From assembly GCF_014195545.1 (NCBI RefSeq), contig NZ_JACIBX010000001.1, positions 268,463 through 332,462 of the forward strand: a DNA stretch of 64,000 bases. The letters run 5' to 3'. The position numbers and the translations under genes are program-made. The notes beneath the pieces are model-generated. The model worked only from the letters and a program-made list of their open reading frames with translations, did no database searches and was not told where the DNA came from. Source of the stretch: Limimaricola variabilis (GTDB taxonomy: Bacteria > Pseudomonadota > Alphaproteobacteria > Rhodobacterales > Rhodobacteraceae). Below are positions 1 through 10,021 of the stretch, in pieces. Position 1 is the first letter of the stretch; the number at the start of each line of letters is the position of its first letter.

Positions 1-2
1 GC

Positions 3-980
3 CTGCACCAGGTGACCATCCTGATGTCGGATCGCGGCCTGCCGCAGACGCCGATGCACATGAACGGCTACGGCTCGCACACCTTCTCGCTGTGGAACGA
101 CCAGGGCGAGCGGTTCTGGGTGAAGTTCCACTTCAAGACCCAGCAGGGCCACAAGCACTTCACCAATGACGAGGCGGTGCAGGTCATCGGCAAGAGCCGC
201 GAGACCTACCAGGAGGCGCTGTTCGGCACGATCGCCAATGGGCATTTCCCGAAATGGGACATGTTCATCCAGGTGATGCCCGAGATGGAAGCGATCGAGT
301 TCGAGAAGAAGACCGGCTGGTCGGCTTTCGACCTCACCAAGGTCTGGCCGCATGGTGACTACCCGCTGATCAAGGTCGGCGAGATGGAACTTAACAGGAA
401 CGCCGAGAACTACTTCACGGAAATCGAGCAGTCGGCCTTCAACCCGTCCAACGTGGTGCCGGGCATCGGCTTCTCGCCGGACAAGATGCTGCAGGGCCGT
501 CTGTTCTCCTACCCGGACGCGCATCGCTACCGGATCGGCACGCATTACGAGAGCCTCGAGGTCAACAAGCCGAAATGCCCGGTGCATCACTACCACCGCG
601 ACGGCACCATGCCGTTTGGCCTGCGCACCAACCCCGACGCCTATTACGAGCCGAACTCCTTCGGCGGGCCGGTCGAGGATCCGTCGGTGGCCGAGCCGCC
701 GCACCGCTACGAGGGTGAGGTCGGCCGCTACGACTTCCGTTCGGAGGCGGACCACTACAGCCAGCCGCGCGCGCTGTTCAACCTGTTCGACGACGGCCAG
801 AAGAGCCGCCTGTTCTCGAACATCGCCACCGCGATGACCGGCGTGCCGAAGGAGATCATCGATCGCCAGCTGGCGCATTTCGACAAGGTCGACCAGGCCT
901 ATGGCGACGGCATCCGCGCGGCGCTCAAGCAGCAGCACACCGAGAACGTCGGCGTCGACACCAGCCACGCCGCCGAGTGA
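3..980 (+). CDS. Catalase, C-terminal part (cut by window edge)
   Basis: Haem catalase that disproportionates hydrogen peroxide to water and oxygen in the cytoplasm. The reading frame is open from base 3 and continues off the left edge, so the distal catalytic His and Asn are not in the window. What is visible fits a clade-3 small-subunit catalase: the [11 protein letters not shown] and GYGSHTFSL blocks near the start, and the proximal haem region [12 protein letters not shown] with the Tyr ligand encoded at about 510-512. The C-terminus ends shortly after the catalase core with no C-terminal flavodoxin-like domain, which excludes the large KatE type. Regulation cannot be judged because the promoter is outside the window. 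Confidence 0.96.
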   Translation: MHQVTILMSDRGLPQTPMHMNGYGSHTFSLWNDQGERFWVKFHFKTQQGHKHFTNDEAVQVIGKSRETYQEALFGTIANGHFPKWDMFIQVMPEMEAIEFEKKTGWSAFDLTKVWPHGDYPLIKVGEMELNRNAENYFTEIEQSAFNPSNVVPGIGFSPDKMLQGRLFSYPDAHRYRIGTHYESLEVNKPKCPVHHYHRDGTMPFGLRTNPDAYYEPNSFGGPVEDPSVAEPPHRYEGEVGRYDFRSEADHYSQPRALFNLFDDGQKSRLFSNIATAMTGVPKEIIDRQLAHFDKVDQAYGDGIRAALKQQHTENVGVDTSHAAE

Positions 981-1105
981 ACGGCTGACATCACCGGACT
1001 TGCAGACGGCGGCGGGGAAACCCGCCGCCGTTTTAATTCCATTGCCAGTTGCACGGGGCGCGCGCAGCATCCGCCACGTGTCATCAGCGATCGGAATCAC
1101 CCGAA

Positions 1106-1816
1106 ATGACTCCTGCAACGATCTACGGCTTTGCCCCGGCCTTCGGCCTGCCGACCTCGGGGCCCTTCACCCTAAAGCTTTTGGCCTGGTGCCGGCTCAA
1201 CGGGGTGCCCTTCGAGTTCAAGGTCGAGAACAACCCCGGCAAGGGTCCGCTGAAGAAGAGTCCCTGGGCCGAGATCGACGGCGAAACGGTGGCCGACAGC
1301 GACGTGATCATCGCGCGCCTCGCCGCGCGCCACGACGTGCCGCCTCCCGCCATCGACACCGCTCCGGCGGCTGCCGGGCGCGCCTGGAAGATGGCCGCCG
1401 AGGAGGGGCTGCACCAGATCTACGAGCACGAGCTGATCATGCTGCCGGAGGGGTCGGCCTGGTTCCGCGACTTCCTGCGCGCCGACATGCCGGCGCCGAT
1501 CGCGGCGCTGGCCCATGCCGCCTTTCGCCGCTCGCTGGGCCGGCAGCTCCACGCGCGCGGCATGACCCGGCTGGGGCCCGAGGGGATCACGGCGCGCGGC
1601 CGCGACCTGCTCGACGCGCTCGACCTGTGGCTCGGCGTGCACGACTTCATCGAAGGACCGGCGCCCGGCATCGCCGACGCTACGCTCTACGGGATGCTGG
1701 CGCCGATGCGGCGCTGGTCGATGCAAACCCCGGTCGCCCGTCACGCGCGCGGCCTCCCGGCGATCGCCGCATGGGACGAGGAGCTGACACGCCGCTGCGG
1801 CTTTGCCGCCGGCTAG
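1106..1816 (+). CDS. Glutathione S-transferase-like protein (Fax/metaxin type)
   Basis: A 236-residue GST-fold protein. The N-terminus (about residues 4-75) is a thioredoxin-like domain with SGPFTLKLLAWCRL and a KSPWAEIDGE block typical of the Fax/metaxin-like GST subgroup; the rest is an all-helical GST C-terminal domain ending with the usual IADATLYG segment. The ATG at 1106 was chosen because homology begins at once; an upstream in-frame start at 1049 would add a low-complexity stretch. Its stop overlaps by 4 bases the end of the convergent DUF6456 gene. The substrate is unknown; a role in detoxification or protein interaction is possible, since Fax-type members often lack classical GST activity. 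Confidence 0.82.
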   Translation: MTPATIYGFAPAFGLPTSGPFTLKLLAWCRLNGVPFEFKVENNPGKGPLKKSPWAEIDGETVADSDVIIARLAARHDVPPPAIDTAPAAAGRAWKMAAEEGLHQIYEHELIMLPEGSAWFRDFLRADMPAPIAALAHAAFRRSLGRQLHARGMTRLGPEGITARGRDLLDALDLWLGVHDFIEGPAPGIADATLYGMLAPMRRWSMQTPVARHARGLPAIAAWDEELTRRCGFAAG

Positions 1817-2826
1817 CCGATCATCTCGCCGCCCCCCGTGGCGTCGTAATGGCGCCTGAGCCGCTGCAGGGCGATGCGGAGCACGATCTTGCCCGAGCGC
1901 GCCGACCAGCCCATGCGCCGCTCGAGGCTCTCCATCCCCTCGAGGTGACAGCAGCAGCTCAGCGCCACGTCCCCCAGCCCCGGGCCGAGATCGTCGAGCG
2001 CCGCGGCCAGCCGCTCGCGCGCGGCGCTGGGCGGCTGGCGTGACCCGGTCCCGCCGCTGCAGCCGCCGGTGAGAAAGCGCGACCAGTCCTGCGTCGCCCG
2101 CGGCCCGATCTGGGCCAGCTCGAAATCCTCGCGCAGCCGCTCGCCGGCGGCGACCAGCGCCCGGTCGAGAAACGGCCGCCCGTCGCGGTCCCGGCGCCGG
2201 GCCAGCAGGGTCAGCGGCCCGTCGGCAACGGCCGGGCGGGCAGCGCCGGGAGCGGGGGCGAAGCTTGCGCCGGCCTCGGCAAAGCCCGCAGGTGCCTCGG
2301 TCTCGCGCAGTGCCGCGCGCCCGGCCGCGGTGATCCGGTAGCGCGCCACCCGCCCCTCTTCGGCGCGCGCCGCGATCCAGCCGCGCAGCGCCAGCGCCTC
2401 GGCCACCGGCCGGTCAAGGCGGGCCAGCCGCTGGGTCGCGCCGTCCGGCGTCTCGCGGATCACCGCCGCCACCGGCAGGTCCGGCGCCACGGCCAGCACC
2501 GCATCGGGCTCGGCCAGCCGCCGCAGCACCCGCATGGTCTGTGCCGTGGTCGTGTCGTCGCGGGCCGTGCCCGATCCCATGCGCGCGTGACGGGTCATCG
2601 GAACCTCCCTCGGTGTGACGGATCTGTAGTCGCGCGACAGCCGTCGCAGCGCCGCGTCGACCAGCGGGTCGTCGCGTCGGCTTTCGAGATTGCGGACCTG
2701 GCGCAGCACGGTCGAGGCATGCACCGCCGCGCGCCGTGCCAGCACCCGGATCGGCGCGCCGCCCTCCACATGATCGAGATAATGCCGCACCGCGGGCGGC
2801 AGCCAACCCGGCAGCGGCCCCGCCAC
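1813..2826 (-). CDS. DUF6456 domain protein with N-terminal helix-turn-helix
   Basis: A 337-residue protein with a GTG start. Residues about 10-60 look like a helix-turn-helix (LARRAAVHASTVLRQVRNLE), and residues about 110-180 resemble a second winged-helix-like segment. The C-terminal third, with LEGMESLERRMGWSARSGK and a final IALQRLRRHY, matches the DUF6456 domain widespread in Rhodobacterales. No enzyme motif is visible, so a DNA-binding regulatory role is inferred. It diverges from the DUF6477 gene at 3086; I recall these two families lying side by side in related genomes. The N-terminal start is uncertain because no ATG precedes the HTH. Confidence 0.75.
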   Translation of the reverse strand: MAGPLPGWLPPAVRHYLDHVEGGAPIRVLARRAAVHASTVLRQVRNLESRRDDPLVDAALRRLSRDYRSVTPREVPMTRHARMGSGTARDDTTTAQTMRVLRRLAEPDAVLAVAPDLPVAAVIRETPDGATQRLARLDRPVAEALALRGWIAARAEEGRVARYRITAAGRAALRETEAPAGFAEAGASFAPAPGAARPAVADGPLTLLARRRDRDGRPFLDRALVAAGERLREDFELAQIGPRATQDWSRFLTGGCSGGTGSRQPPSAARERLAAALDDLGPGLGDVALSCCCHLEGMESLERRMGWSARSGKIVLRIALQRLRRHYDATGGGEMIG

Positions 2827-3085
2827 GACGCGTGCAGGTGCTTCGTCTTCGACAGGCGGCGCCGGCCGTCCTACCGGCCCCGCCCTGACATCCCCAAGTC
2901 TCGCGGTCCCAACTTTCGTTTGCCCTTGGTTACCGAAGGATTAACCACACTTCGGCCGCGTTCAGCTTGGTTGAAGTATCCCAAACAAGGCTGAAGCCAC
3001 CGCGCGTAGCAGGGCCGCGTCACGCAACGCGGCCCGGGGCGTGAGACAAGGGGTCTGCCAACACAGCCTGTCAGGGAGAAGAGCC

Positions 3086-3373
3086 ATGCTGGAACCGATG
3101 AGCCGGATTGCCGCGCTGCGGCGCCCTCAGATCCTGGTCGATGCCGCGCGTTTCGGGATCGACCAATACGACCGTGCCCGGCTGTTGCCGCGGCTGATCG
3201 GTCCCGGTCCCTGCGGCCCGGCGCGGGCGGTCACGCTGCTGCTCGACCGCGAGGCCGAACAGGAGCAGCGCCGCCGCGCCGGGACGGGCGATTACCGCCC
3301 GGCCCGGCATGTCGAGCTGATCGTCGCACTGATGGCCGAGGCGCGGCTGTGGCGCGCCGCGCGGCCTAGCTGA
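3086..3373 (+). CDS. DUF6477 family small protein
   Basis: A 95-residue protein preceded by a good ribosome binding site (AGGGAGAA, 3073-3080) eight bases or so before the ATG at 3086. The sequence is Arg-rich and helical (ALRRPQILVDAARFG, ending HVELIVALMAEARLWRA), matching the small DUF6477 family found in Rhodobacterales next to DUF6456 genes. No catalytic or membrane signature is visible. It shares a 260-base divergent promoter region with the DUF6456 gene, and its last 8 bases overlap the end of the convergent methyltransferase gene. Function unknown. Confidence 0.72.
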   Translation: MLEPMSRIAALRRPQILVDAARFGIDQYDRARLLPRLIGPGPCGPARAVTLLLDREAEQEQRRRAGTGDYRPARHVELIVALMAEARLWRAARPS

Positions 3374-4928
3374 AGCTGTCGCTCATCGAGGCCTTGCGTT
3401 TCTCGACATACTCAGTGAGCCGCTGCGCGATTTCGGGGTCGAGCGGCGGTTGCCGGTAGTCGCCCAGGAGTTTGGCCACCCGCGCCGAGGCGAGCGTCTG
3501 GGTGTCGCGCGCGCCCTCCTCGTCCCAGGTCTCGAAGGGCTTGTAGTCGAAGGCCTCGGAGCGCCAGAAGGCGGTCTTGAAGTTGGCCTGGGTGTGGGCG
3601 CAGCCGAGGTAATGCCCGCCGGGGCCCACCTCGCGGATCGCGTCCATCGCCTGCATCTCCTCGGAGACGTCGACGCCCTTTGCCATCTGGTGAAGCGCGC
3701 CGAGCTGGTCGGCATCCATCACGAACTTCTCGTAGGAGGCGACGAGACCGCCTTCGAGCCAACCGCAGGCGTGCAGCATGAAGTTGACGCCGGACATCAG
3801 CCCCATGTTCAGGCTGTTGGCGCTCTCGTAGCCGGCCTGGGCGTCGGGCAGCTTGGAGCCGCAGAAGGCCCCGGCAGAGCGGTAAGGCAGCCCCATCCGC
3901 CGCGCCAGCTGGCCCATGCCATAGGTGATCAGCGAGGCCTCGGGCGTGCCGAAGGTCGGCGCGCCGGAATTCATGTCGATCGAGGTGACGAAGGCGCCGA
4001 CGATCACCGGCGCGCCGGGCCGCACGAGTTGGGAATAGGCCACGCCCGCCAGCGCCTCGGCCAGCACCTGGGTCAGCGTGCCCGCGACCGAGACCGGCGC
4101 CATCGCGCCGCCGACGATGAAGGGCGAGATGATGCAGGCCTGGTTGGCCTTCGCATAGACCTCGAGCGCGCCCATCATGATACCGTCGAAGGTCAGCGGG
4201 GAGTTGATGTTGATCAGCGAGGTCATCACCGTGTTCTCGGCGACGAACTCCTTGCCGAACAGGATCTCGCACATCTCGACGCAGTCCTGCGCCCGCTCGG
4301 GCGCGGTGACCGACCCCATGAAGGGCTTGTCGGAATAGACCATGTGCGCGAGCAGCATGTCGAGATGGCGCTTGTTCACCGCGACGTCGGTCGGCTCGCA
4401 GACCGTGCCGCCGGAATGGTGCAGCCATTTCGACATGTAGCCGAGCTTCACGAAATTCCGGAAATCCTCGATCGTGGCGTAGCGACGGCCGCCTTCGGCG
4501 TCGCGCACGAAGGGCGGGCCATAGACCGGGGCCAGCACGAGGTTGCGGCCGCCGATCTCGACGTTGCGGGCGGGGTTGCGCGCGTGCTGGGTGAAGGTCG
4601 CGGGCGCCGTGGCGCAGAGCTTGCGCGCCAGCCCGCGCGGGATGCGCACCCTTTCGCCATCGACATGCGCCCCGGCCTGCCGCCAACGCTCTAGCGCCTC
4701 CGGATTGTCCGAGAACACCACGCCGATCTCCTCGAGAACGGTTTCGGCATTGGCCTCGATCACCTCGATCGCCCGGGCGTCGAGCACCTCGTAATCGGGG
4801 ATGTTGCGCTCGATGAAGCGCGCGGTCTCGACGCTCACGGCGGTGCGCTCGGCGCGTCGCGCGGCGCCTCCGCCCGACCGCCCGCGTCGCCCTGCCCGCT
4901 CTCCGGCCATCTGTGCCGCTTCCGTCAT
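3366..4928 (-). CDS. Trimethylamine methyltransferase (MttB) family protein, non-pyrrolysine
   Basis: A 520-residue protein of the MttB superfamily, which moves a methyl group from a quaternary or tertiary amine to a corrinoid protein. The frame runs without an in-frame amber codon, so it belongs to the non-pyrrolysine branch whose characterised members (for example MtgB) demethylate glycine betaine or similar quaternary amines. Visible blocks include the MttB core segments GGTVCEPTDVAVNKRHLD, SLININSPLTFD and GSKLPDAQAGYESANS. The first 30 residues are Arg-rich and poorly conserved, so a later start is possible. A matching corrinoid protein and DUF1638 gene lie 17 kb away at 21763-23099. The exact substrate cannot be read from sequence. 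Confidence 0.88.
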   Translation of the reverse strand: MTEAAQMAGERAGRRGRSGGGAARRAERTAVSVETARFIERNIPDYEVLDARAIEVIEANAETVLEEIGVVFSDNPEALERWRQAGAHVDGERVRIPRGLARKLCATAPATFTQHARNPARNVEIGGRNLVLAPVYGPPFVRDAEGGRRYATIEDFRNFVKLGYMSKWLHHSGGTVCEPTDVAVNKRHLDMLLAHMVYSDKPFMGSVTAPERAQDCVEMCEILFGKEFVAENTVMTSLININSPLTFDGIMMGALEVYAKANQACIISPFIVGGAMAPVSVAGTLTQVLAEALAGVAYSQLVRPGAPVIVGAFVTSIDMNSGAPTFGTPEASLITYGMGQLARRMGLPYRSAGAFCGSKLPDAQAGYESANSLNMGLMSGVNFMLHACGWLEGGLVASYEKFVMDADQLGALHQMAKGVDVSEEMQAMDAIREVGPGGHYLGCAHTQANFKTAFWRSEAFDYKPFETWDEEGARDTQTLASARVAKLLGDYRQPPLDPEIAQRLTEYVEKRKASMSDSFS

Positions 4929-5096
4929 CGCCCGCTCCCGTGATGCGTCCTCATCTCGTCATAGCCGGGCCGCCGTCGCCCGCTTGGCCGGATTGCGCCG
5001 CCTCAGACGCGAAAGCGACATCGCCACCGCCGGGGGACGGTTTTTCGAGGCCGACGCCTCTTGCGCGATGAGCCGCCCGGGCCTATGCGCAGGGCC

Positions 5097-6665
5097 ATGA
5101 CCGAGCATAGCCAACAGCACCAGCGCCTTCTCATCGTGGATTTCGGCTCCCAGGTGACGCAGCTCATCGCGCGTCGGCTGCGCGAGCTGAACGTCTATTG
5201 CGAGATCCATCCCTTCAACGCGGTGGACGAGGCCTTCCTCGACCGCTTCGAGCCGCAGGCGGTGATCCTGTCGGGCGGCCCCGCCAGCGTGCCCGACGAG
5301 GGCAGCCCGCGCCCGCCGATGCGGGTGTTCGAGCTGGAGGTTCCGGTTCTGGGCATCTGCTACGGCCAGCAGGTGATGATGCAGATGCTGGGCGGCGAAG
5401 TGCTGCGCGGCGACGGCACCGCCGAGTTCGGCCGCGCCTATGTCGAGCCCGAGGGCGAGGCCACCGACCTGCTGCGCGGCTGGTTCCTCGAAGGCCGCGA
5501 GCAGGTCTGGATGAGCCATGGCGACCACGTCTCCAAGCTGGCGCCTGGCTTCGCGGTCTGCGGCACCTCGCCGGGTGCGCCCTATGCGATCACCGCCGAT
5601 CTGGAGCGCCGCTTCTACGCGGTGCAGTTCCACCCGGAGGTGCACCACACCCCGAACGGCAAGACCTTCCTCGAGAACTTCCTGCACATCGCGGGCTTCA
5701 CCGGCGACTGGACCATGGGCGCTTATCGCGAGGAGGCGATCCGCCTGATCCGCGAGCAGGTGGGCGACCAGAAGGTGATCTGCGGCCTTTCGGGCGGCGT
5801 CGACAGCTCGGTCGCGGCGGTGCTGATCCACGAGGCGATCGGCGATCAGCTGACCTGCGTCTTCGTCGATCATGGCCTGCTGCGCGAGGGCGAGGCCGAG
5901 CAGGTCGTGACGATGTTCCGCGACCACTACAACATGCCGCTGATCCACGCGCAGGAGCAGGACCTGTTCCTCGACGCGCTGGAGGGGGTCTCCGATCCCG
6001 AAGTGAAGCGCAAGACGATCGGCAAGCTGTTCATCGACGTGTTCCAGAAGCACGCCTCCGAGGTCGGTGGTGCCACCTTCCTCGCGCAGGGCACACTCTA
6101 CCCTGACGTGATCGAGAGCGTCAGCTTTTCGGGTGGGCCGAGCGTGACCATCAAGAGCCACCACAATGTCGGCGGCCTGCCGGAGAAGATGGGCCTGAAG
6201 CTCGTCGAGCCGCTGCGCGAGCTGTTCAAGGACGAGGTCCGCGCGCTCGGCCGCGAGCTCGGCCTGCCCGACAGCTTCATCGGCCGCCACCCCTTCCCTG
6301 GGCCCGGCCTCGCGATCCGCTGCCCCGGCGAGATCACCCGCGAGAAGCTCGCCATCCTGCGCCGCGCCGACGCGGTGTTCATCGATCAGATCCGCAAGCA
6401 CGGCCTCTATGACGATATCTGGCAGGCCTTCGTGGCGCTGCTGCCGGTGCGGACGGTCGGCGTGATGGGCGACGGGCGGACCTACGACTTCGCCTGCGCG
6501 ATGCGCGCCGTGACCTCCGTCGACGGCATGACCGCCGACTACTACCCCTTCAGCCACGAGTTCCTCGGCGAGACCGCGACGCGGATCATCAACGAGGTGC
6601 GCGGCATCAACCGCGTGACCTACGACGTGACCTCGAAGCCGCCGGGAACGATCGAGTGGGAATGA
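5097..6665 (+). CDS. guaA: GMP synthase (glutamine-hydrolysing)
   Basis: Converts XMP, glutamine and ATP to GMP, the last step of GMP synthesis. The 522-residue length fits the family (E. coli 525). The N-terminal class I amidotransferase has the nucleophile Cys88 in GICYGQQ and the His179/Glu181 pair in FHPEV. The ATP pyrophosphatase domain carries the PP-loop SGGVDSS at residues 232-238, and the C-terminal dimerisation domain includes [12 protein letters not shown] and ends PPGTIEWE, the canonical terminus. The ATG at 5097 was chosen over 5061 because the family starts shortly before the LIVDFGS strand. It diverges from the MttB-like gene and is followed by a strong terminator. Confidence 0.98.
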   Translation: MTEHSQQHQRLLIVDFGSQVTQLIARRLRELNVYCEIHPFNAVDEAFLDRFEPQAVILSGGPASVPDEGSPRPPMRVFELEVPVLGICYGQQVMMQMLGGEVLRGDGTAEFGRAYVEPEGEATDLLRGWFLEGREQVWMSHGDHVSKLAPGFAVCGTSPGAPYAITADLERRFYAVQFHPEVHHTPNGKTFLENFLHIAGFTGDWTMGAYREEAIRLIREQVGDQKVICGLSGGVDSSVAAVLIHEAIGDQLTCVFVDHGLLREGEAEQVVTMFRDHYNMPLIHAQEQDLFLDALEGVSDPEVKRKTIGKLFIDVFQKHASEVGGATFLAQGTLYPDVIESVSFSGGPSVTIKSHHNVGGLPEKMGLKLVEPLRELFKDEVRALGRELGLPDSFIGRHPFPGPGLAIRCPGEITREKLAILRRADAVFIDQIRKHGLYDDIWQAFVALLPVRTVGVMGDGRTYDFACAMRAVTSVDGMTADYYPFSHEFLGETATRIINEVRGINRVTYDVTSKPPGTIEWE

Positions 6666-6673
6666 CCTGACTG

Positions 6674-6696
6674 GGGGCCCTTCGGGGCCCCTTTTT
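6674..6696 (+). terminator. Intrinsic terminator of guaA
   Basis: Perfect 7-bp stem GGGGCCC / GGGCCCC (6674-6680 and 6685-6691) with a TTCG loop, followed by TTTTT. It begins 9 bases after the guaA stop codon. Confidence 0.92.
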
Positions 6697-6829
6697 CATG
6701 GTGCCTGCTGATGCAGCGATGTGACGCTGCGACGTGCACGTCAACCTGCCGTTGCGTCATAGATTGCCGTATGGCGCGCGCCGACCTCTCCTCGTCGCCG
6801 GAGGACGCATCATGCGACAGGGAGACAAC

Positions 6830-8008
6830 ATGAAACTGCATCACGGCGCCACGAGCGCGCTGGCGCTCGCGACGGCGCTGATGGCCAGCCAGGCCGGAGC
6901 GATCGGCCTCGACCGCTCGAACCAGGACATCACCGCCATCTTCGAAGAGGGCAACGTCGTAGAGCTGAGCTTCGGCAAGGTGTTTCCGAAGATATCCGGG
7001 CGCGACCGAGGATCCCCGATAGAGACGTACGAAAATGTCGGCGAAGATTTCACCAACGCGTCCGCTAGCGTGAAGATGGATTTCAGCAACGGCTTCTCGG
7101 GAGCCCTGATTATTGACCAGCCCTTCGGCGCTGACATCGCTTATGGTGGCAACCCGGAAACAACGGGCTTCGGCGGAACTACGGCTCAACTCCACAGCAG
7201 CGCAGTCACTGCCTTGGGCCGTTATCGGTTCAACGATAATTTCAGTGTACATGCAGGTGTTCGTCGGCAGACGCTCGAAGCGGACATCATGCTTTCGGGA
7301 CAGGCATATGGTCCGTTAAATGGCTATTCGGTTGCGCTCGAGGAAAGTAGCGCCAATGGCTATTTGATTGGAGCGGCCTACGAGGTCCCAGAAATTGCAC
7401 TGCGCGCCGCACTGACTTACAATTCTGCGATTGAGCACGATTTCGAGACGGTCGAAACGACCACTCCTCCGCTTCAGGCTCCACCGGAGCTCGGTGGAGG
7501 TGGTTTCCCTGCGCAACTCGCCAGTACCACCTCGGTGGAAACGCCAGAGAGCTGGAATCTCGACTTGCAGAGCGGCGTCGCGCCGGACACGCTCGTTTTC
7601 GCTAACATTCGCTATGCCGCCTACGAAGACACGCGGGTTTCGCCACAGGCCTTCAAAGCCGCAACCGGCGGTGCCAGCCTCACCAATATTGACGACAACT
7701 ACCAGATGCAGGTCGGCGTCGGCCGCAGGCTCAGCGAGATGTTTGCGGTGCAGGCAGCGGTCGGCTTCGAGGCTGAAGGCGATGAAAGAATCTCGCCGCT
7801 CGACCCGACCAATGGCAAGCGCTGGGTCAGCATCGGTGGCGCTTACAATTTGGATGCAGTAACCATTTCCGGTGGCATTCGGTATACCATGCTTGGAGAT
7901 GCAAGCCCGCAGGTGCGCAACCCTACTTCGGGACAGCTAGTGCCAGTGGCCGACTTCAACGACAACTCCGCCGTCGCCATCGGCATGAGCGTCGCCTACC
8001 GGTTCTGA
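6830..8008 (+). CDS. OmpP1/FadL-type outer-membrane transporter
   Basis: A 392-residue outer-membrane beta-barrel of the FadL family, which passes hydrophobic molecules such as long-chain fatty acids or aromatics across the outer membrane. A signal peptide of about 24 residues ends at SQAGA, followed by the mature IGLDRSNQDITAIFEEG start typical of alphaproteobacterial FadL proteins. Alternating amphipathic strands fill the rest and the protein ends in Tyr-Arg-Phe (AYRF), the usual barrel C-terminus. The ATG at 6830 (AGGGAG at 6819) is preferred; 6812 with GGAGG at 6800 is also possible and would add six residues. Local GC is somewhat lower than in guaA. Substrate unknown. Confidence 0.9.
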   Translation: MKLHHGATSALALATALMASQAGAIGLDRSNQDITAIFEEGNVVELSFGKVFPKISGRDRGSPIETYENVGEDFTNASASVKMDFSNGFSGALIIDQPFGADIAYGGNPETTGFGGTTAQLHSSAVTALGRYRFNDNFSVHAGVRRQTLEADIMLSGQAYGPLNGYSVALEESSANGYLIGAAYEVPEIALRAALTYNSAIEHDFETVETTTPPLQAPPELGGGGFPAQLASTTSVETPESWNLDLQSGVAPDTLVFANIRYAAYEDTRVSPQAFKAATGGASLTNIDDNYQMQVGVGRRLSEMFAVQAAVGFEAEGDERISPLDPTNGKRWVSIGGAYNLDAVTISGGIRYTMLGDASPQVRNPTSGQLVPVADFNDNSAVAIGMSVAYRF

Positions 8009-8029
8009 ACCGAGCACACGAGACCCGAA

Positions 8030-8055
8030 GGGGCCGGCTCACCGCCGGCCCCTTT
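8030..8055 (+). terminator. Intrinsic terminator after the FadL-like gene
   Basis: Perfect 9-bp stem GGGGCCGGC / GCCGGCCCC (8030-8038 and 8044-8052), 5-base loop, then TTT; 22 bases after the stop codon. Confidence 0.88.
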
Positions 8056-8120
8056 CGCATTTGCATGCAAACCGCATGTTCCGGATTGCGCCTGCCCGTG
8101 CGGCGTGCAGAGTGCCCGCC

Positions 8121-9053
8121 ATGACGGCACAAAAGACCATGACAAACGCGGCCTGGGCGCAGCTCGGCCTGCTCGCCCTGATCTGGGGCGGCTCGTTCCT
8201 CGCCGTCCGGGTGGCGCTCGACCAGATCGGGCCGCTCTGGGTGGTCGGGCACCGCGCCATCTGGGCGACGCTGGTGCTATGGCCGGTGGTCCTTCTGCGC
8301 CGCCTGCCGCTGCCGCGCGGCGCGCGGCTCTGGGGCGTGCTGATCGTCATGGGCGCGCTCAACAACGCCATTCCCTTCGGCCTTCTGGCCTGGGGCCAAC
8401 AGCATGTCGAGACCGGGCTGATCGCGATCCTCAACGCCGCCACGGCGATCTTCGGCGTGCTCTTCGCCGCGATCTGCTTCGCCGATGAACGTCTGACGGC
8501 GCGCAAGGCGGCCGGTGTGGCGCTGGGCTTTTCGGGCGTGGTCTGGGTGATCGGGCCATCGGCGCTGTCGGGCTTCGATCCCGGCGCTCTGGGGCAGGTC
8601 GCGGCGATCGGGGCGACCGTCTCCTACGCGCTCGCCGGGGTCTGGGCGCGCAAGATGATGGGCGGGCTGCCGCCGCTCACCGCCGCCGCCGGCATGACCA
8701 CCGGCGCCGCGCTGATCATGGTGCCGCTGGCCTGGACCTTCGAGGGCGCGCCGCTGCTCGACCTCGCGCCCGCGACCATGGCCGGGATCGCCTATGTCTC
8801 GATCGGCTCCACCGCGCTGGCCTACATCATCTATTACCGGGTGATCGCGCTGGCCGGCAGCGGCAACGTCCTGCTGGTAACGCTGATGGTTGCGCCGGTG
8901 GCGATCCTGCTGGGCGTGGTCGTTCTGGGCGAGACGCTGCCGCCGCGCGCCTATGCGGGCTTCGCGTTGCTGGCCGGCGGACTGGCGGTGCTCGACGGGC
9001 GGCTGTTGCGGCGGCCGCGAGCCCGCGGGGCCGCGCCCGCGCCGAAGTTCTGA
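8121..9053 (+). CDS. EamA/DMT-family transporter
   Basis: An inner-membrane drug/metabolite transporter of about 310 residues with two EamA repeats of five helices each, for example LGLLALIWGGSFLAVRVAL at the N-terminus and VAILLGVVVLGETLPP near the C-terminus, the classic end-of-repeat motif. Such proteins export amino acids, metabolites or drugs; the substrate is not predictable. Start at 8121 is chosen because the first helix follows closely; 8139 is an alternative, and 8061 would add non-homologous residues. The gene stands alone between a terminator and the ATPase gene. Confidence 0.92.
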   Translation: MTAQKTMTNAAWAQLGLLALIWGGSFLAVRVALDQIGPLWVVGHRAIWATLVLWPVVLLRRLPLPRGARLWGVLIVMGALNNAIPFGLLAWGQQHVETGLIAILNAATAIFGVLFAAICFADERLTARKAAGVALGFSGVVWVIGPSALSGFDPGALGQVAAIGATVSYALAGVWARKMMGGLPPLTAAAGMTTGAALIMVPLAWTFEGAPLLDLAPATMAGIAYVSIGSTALAYIIYYRVIALAGSGNVLLVTLMVAPVAILLGVVVLGETLPPRAYAGFALLAGGLAVLDGRLLRRPRARGAAPAPKF

Positions 9054-9107
9054 GCGACGCCAACTTCGCGCTGGATTGTGTCGCGCGGCTTCTTTAGCCA
9101 TGCGCGC

Positions 9108-9992
9108 ATGATCCATTCTTCCGCCTCCGACTGGCTCTCCGCCCCCCGCAAGCGCGTCCTGTTCTTCGGCATGTCGGGGCTCGGCAAGACCCATGTGTCG
9201 AACCTGCTGCGCCGCTCGGGCGACTGGTTCCACTATTCGATCGACTACCGCATCGGCACGCGCCACATGGGCGAGCTGATCGCCGACAACGCCAAGCGCG
9301 AAGCGATGAAGGTGCCGTTCCTGCGCGACCTGCTGCTGTCGGATTCGATCTACATCGCCTCCAATATCAGCTTCGACAACCTCACCCCCGTCTCGACCTA
9401 TCTCGGCAAGCCGGGCGACGCGCAGAAGGGCGGCCTGCCCTTCGACACCTATCGCGAGCGTCAGGCCCAGTTCCGTCGCGCCGAGATCGCGGCTCTCGAG
9501 GACACGCCGTGGTTCATCGAGCGCGCGCAGGCGCTCTACGGCTATCCGCATTTCGTCTGCGATACCGGCGGCTCGATCTGCGAATGGGTCGATCCCGACG
9601 ATCCCAACGACCCGCTGATGACGCTCCTGTCGGAAAAGATGCTGATGATCTGGATCGAGGGGTCGGAGGCGCATACCGCCGAGCTGATCCGCCGCTTCGA
9701 CCGGGCGCCCAAGCCGATGGCCTACAGCCCCGACTTCCTGCTCGACGCCTGGCAGAGCTATCTGGCCGAGACCGGCCTCGACGAGGCGCGCGTCGATCCC
9801 GACGCCTTCATCCGCTGGACCTATGGCCGGGCGCTGGCGCATCGTCAGCCGCGCTATGCCAAGATGGCCGCGCGCTGGGGCCTCGCCATCCCGGCCGAGG
9901 CGCTGTCCGGCCTCACCTCGGCGGAGGATTTCGAGGGCGTCGTGGCCGAGGCGCTCGAGGCCAGACTTGGCAAGAGCCGCCGGGAAGCATAG
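9108..9992 (+). CDS. P-loop ATPase of unknown role, upstream of metA
   Basis: A 294-residue protein with a Walker A motif GMSGLGKT at residues 21-28 right after a hydrophobic strand (KRVLFF), so it is a P-loop NTPase that starts at its nucleotide-binding domain. No recognisable kinase subgroup motif is seen beyond this. The remainder contains a conserved-looking [10 protein letters not shown] segment and a helical C-terminus. The ATG at 9108 is preferred to the GTG at 9078. It ends 29 bases before metA in the same direction, so the two are probably co-transcribed. Function unknown. Confidence 0.7.
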   Translation: MIHSSASDWLSAPRKRVLFFGMSGLGKTHVSNLLRRSGDWFHYSIDYRIGTRHMGELIADNAKREAMKVPFLRDLLLSDSIYIASNISFDNLTPVSTYLGKPGDAQKGGLPFDTYRERQAQFRRAEIAALEDTPWFIERAQALYGYPHFVCDTGGSICEWVDPDDPNDPLMTLLSEKMLMIWIEGSEAHTAELIRRFDRAPKPMAYSPDFLLDAWQSYLAETGLDEARVDPDAFIRWTYGRALAHRQPRYAKMAARWGLAIPAEALSGLTSAEDFEGVVAEALEARLGKSRREA

Positions 9993-10021
9993 ATCACCCC
10001 TTCAAATCAGAAGGTTCGACC

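Noticed and set aside
3366-4928. Pyrrolysine-containing MttB
   Set aside because: The reading frame has no in-frame amber codon over its 520 residues.
4959-6557. 532-codon open frame on the minus strand opposite guaA
   Set aside because: Mirror frame of a strongly conserved gene in high-GC DNA; its composition (His/Ala/Arg-rich) does not resemble a real protein.
8277-9842. 521-codon minus-strand open frame under the DMT and ATPase genes
   Set aside because: Antisense shadow of two real genes; no family resemblance.
9993-10021. SAM-II riboswitch before metA
   Set aside because: Only 29 bases lie between the ATPase gene and metA, and no consensus elements are seen.
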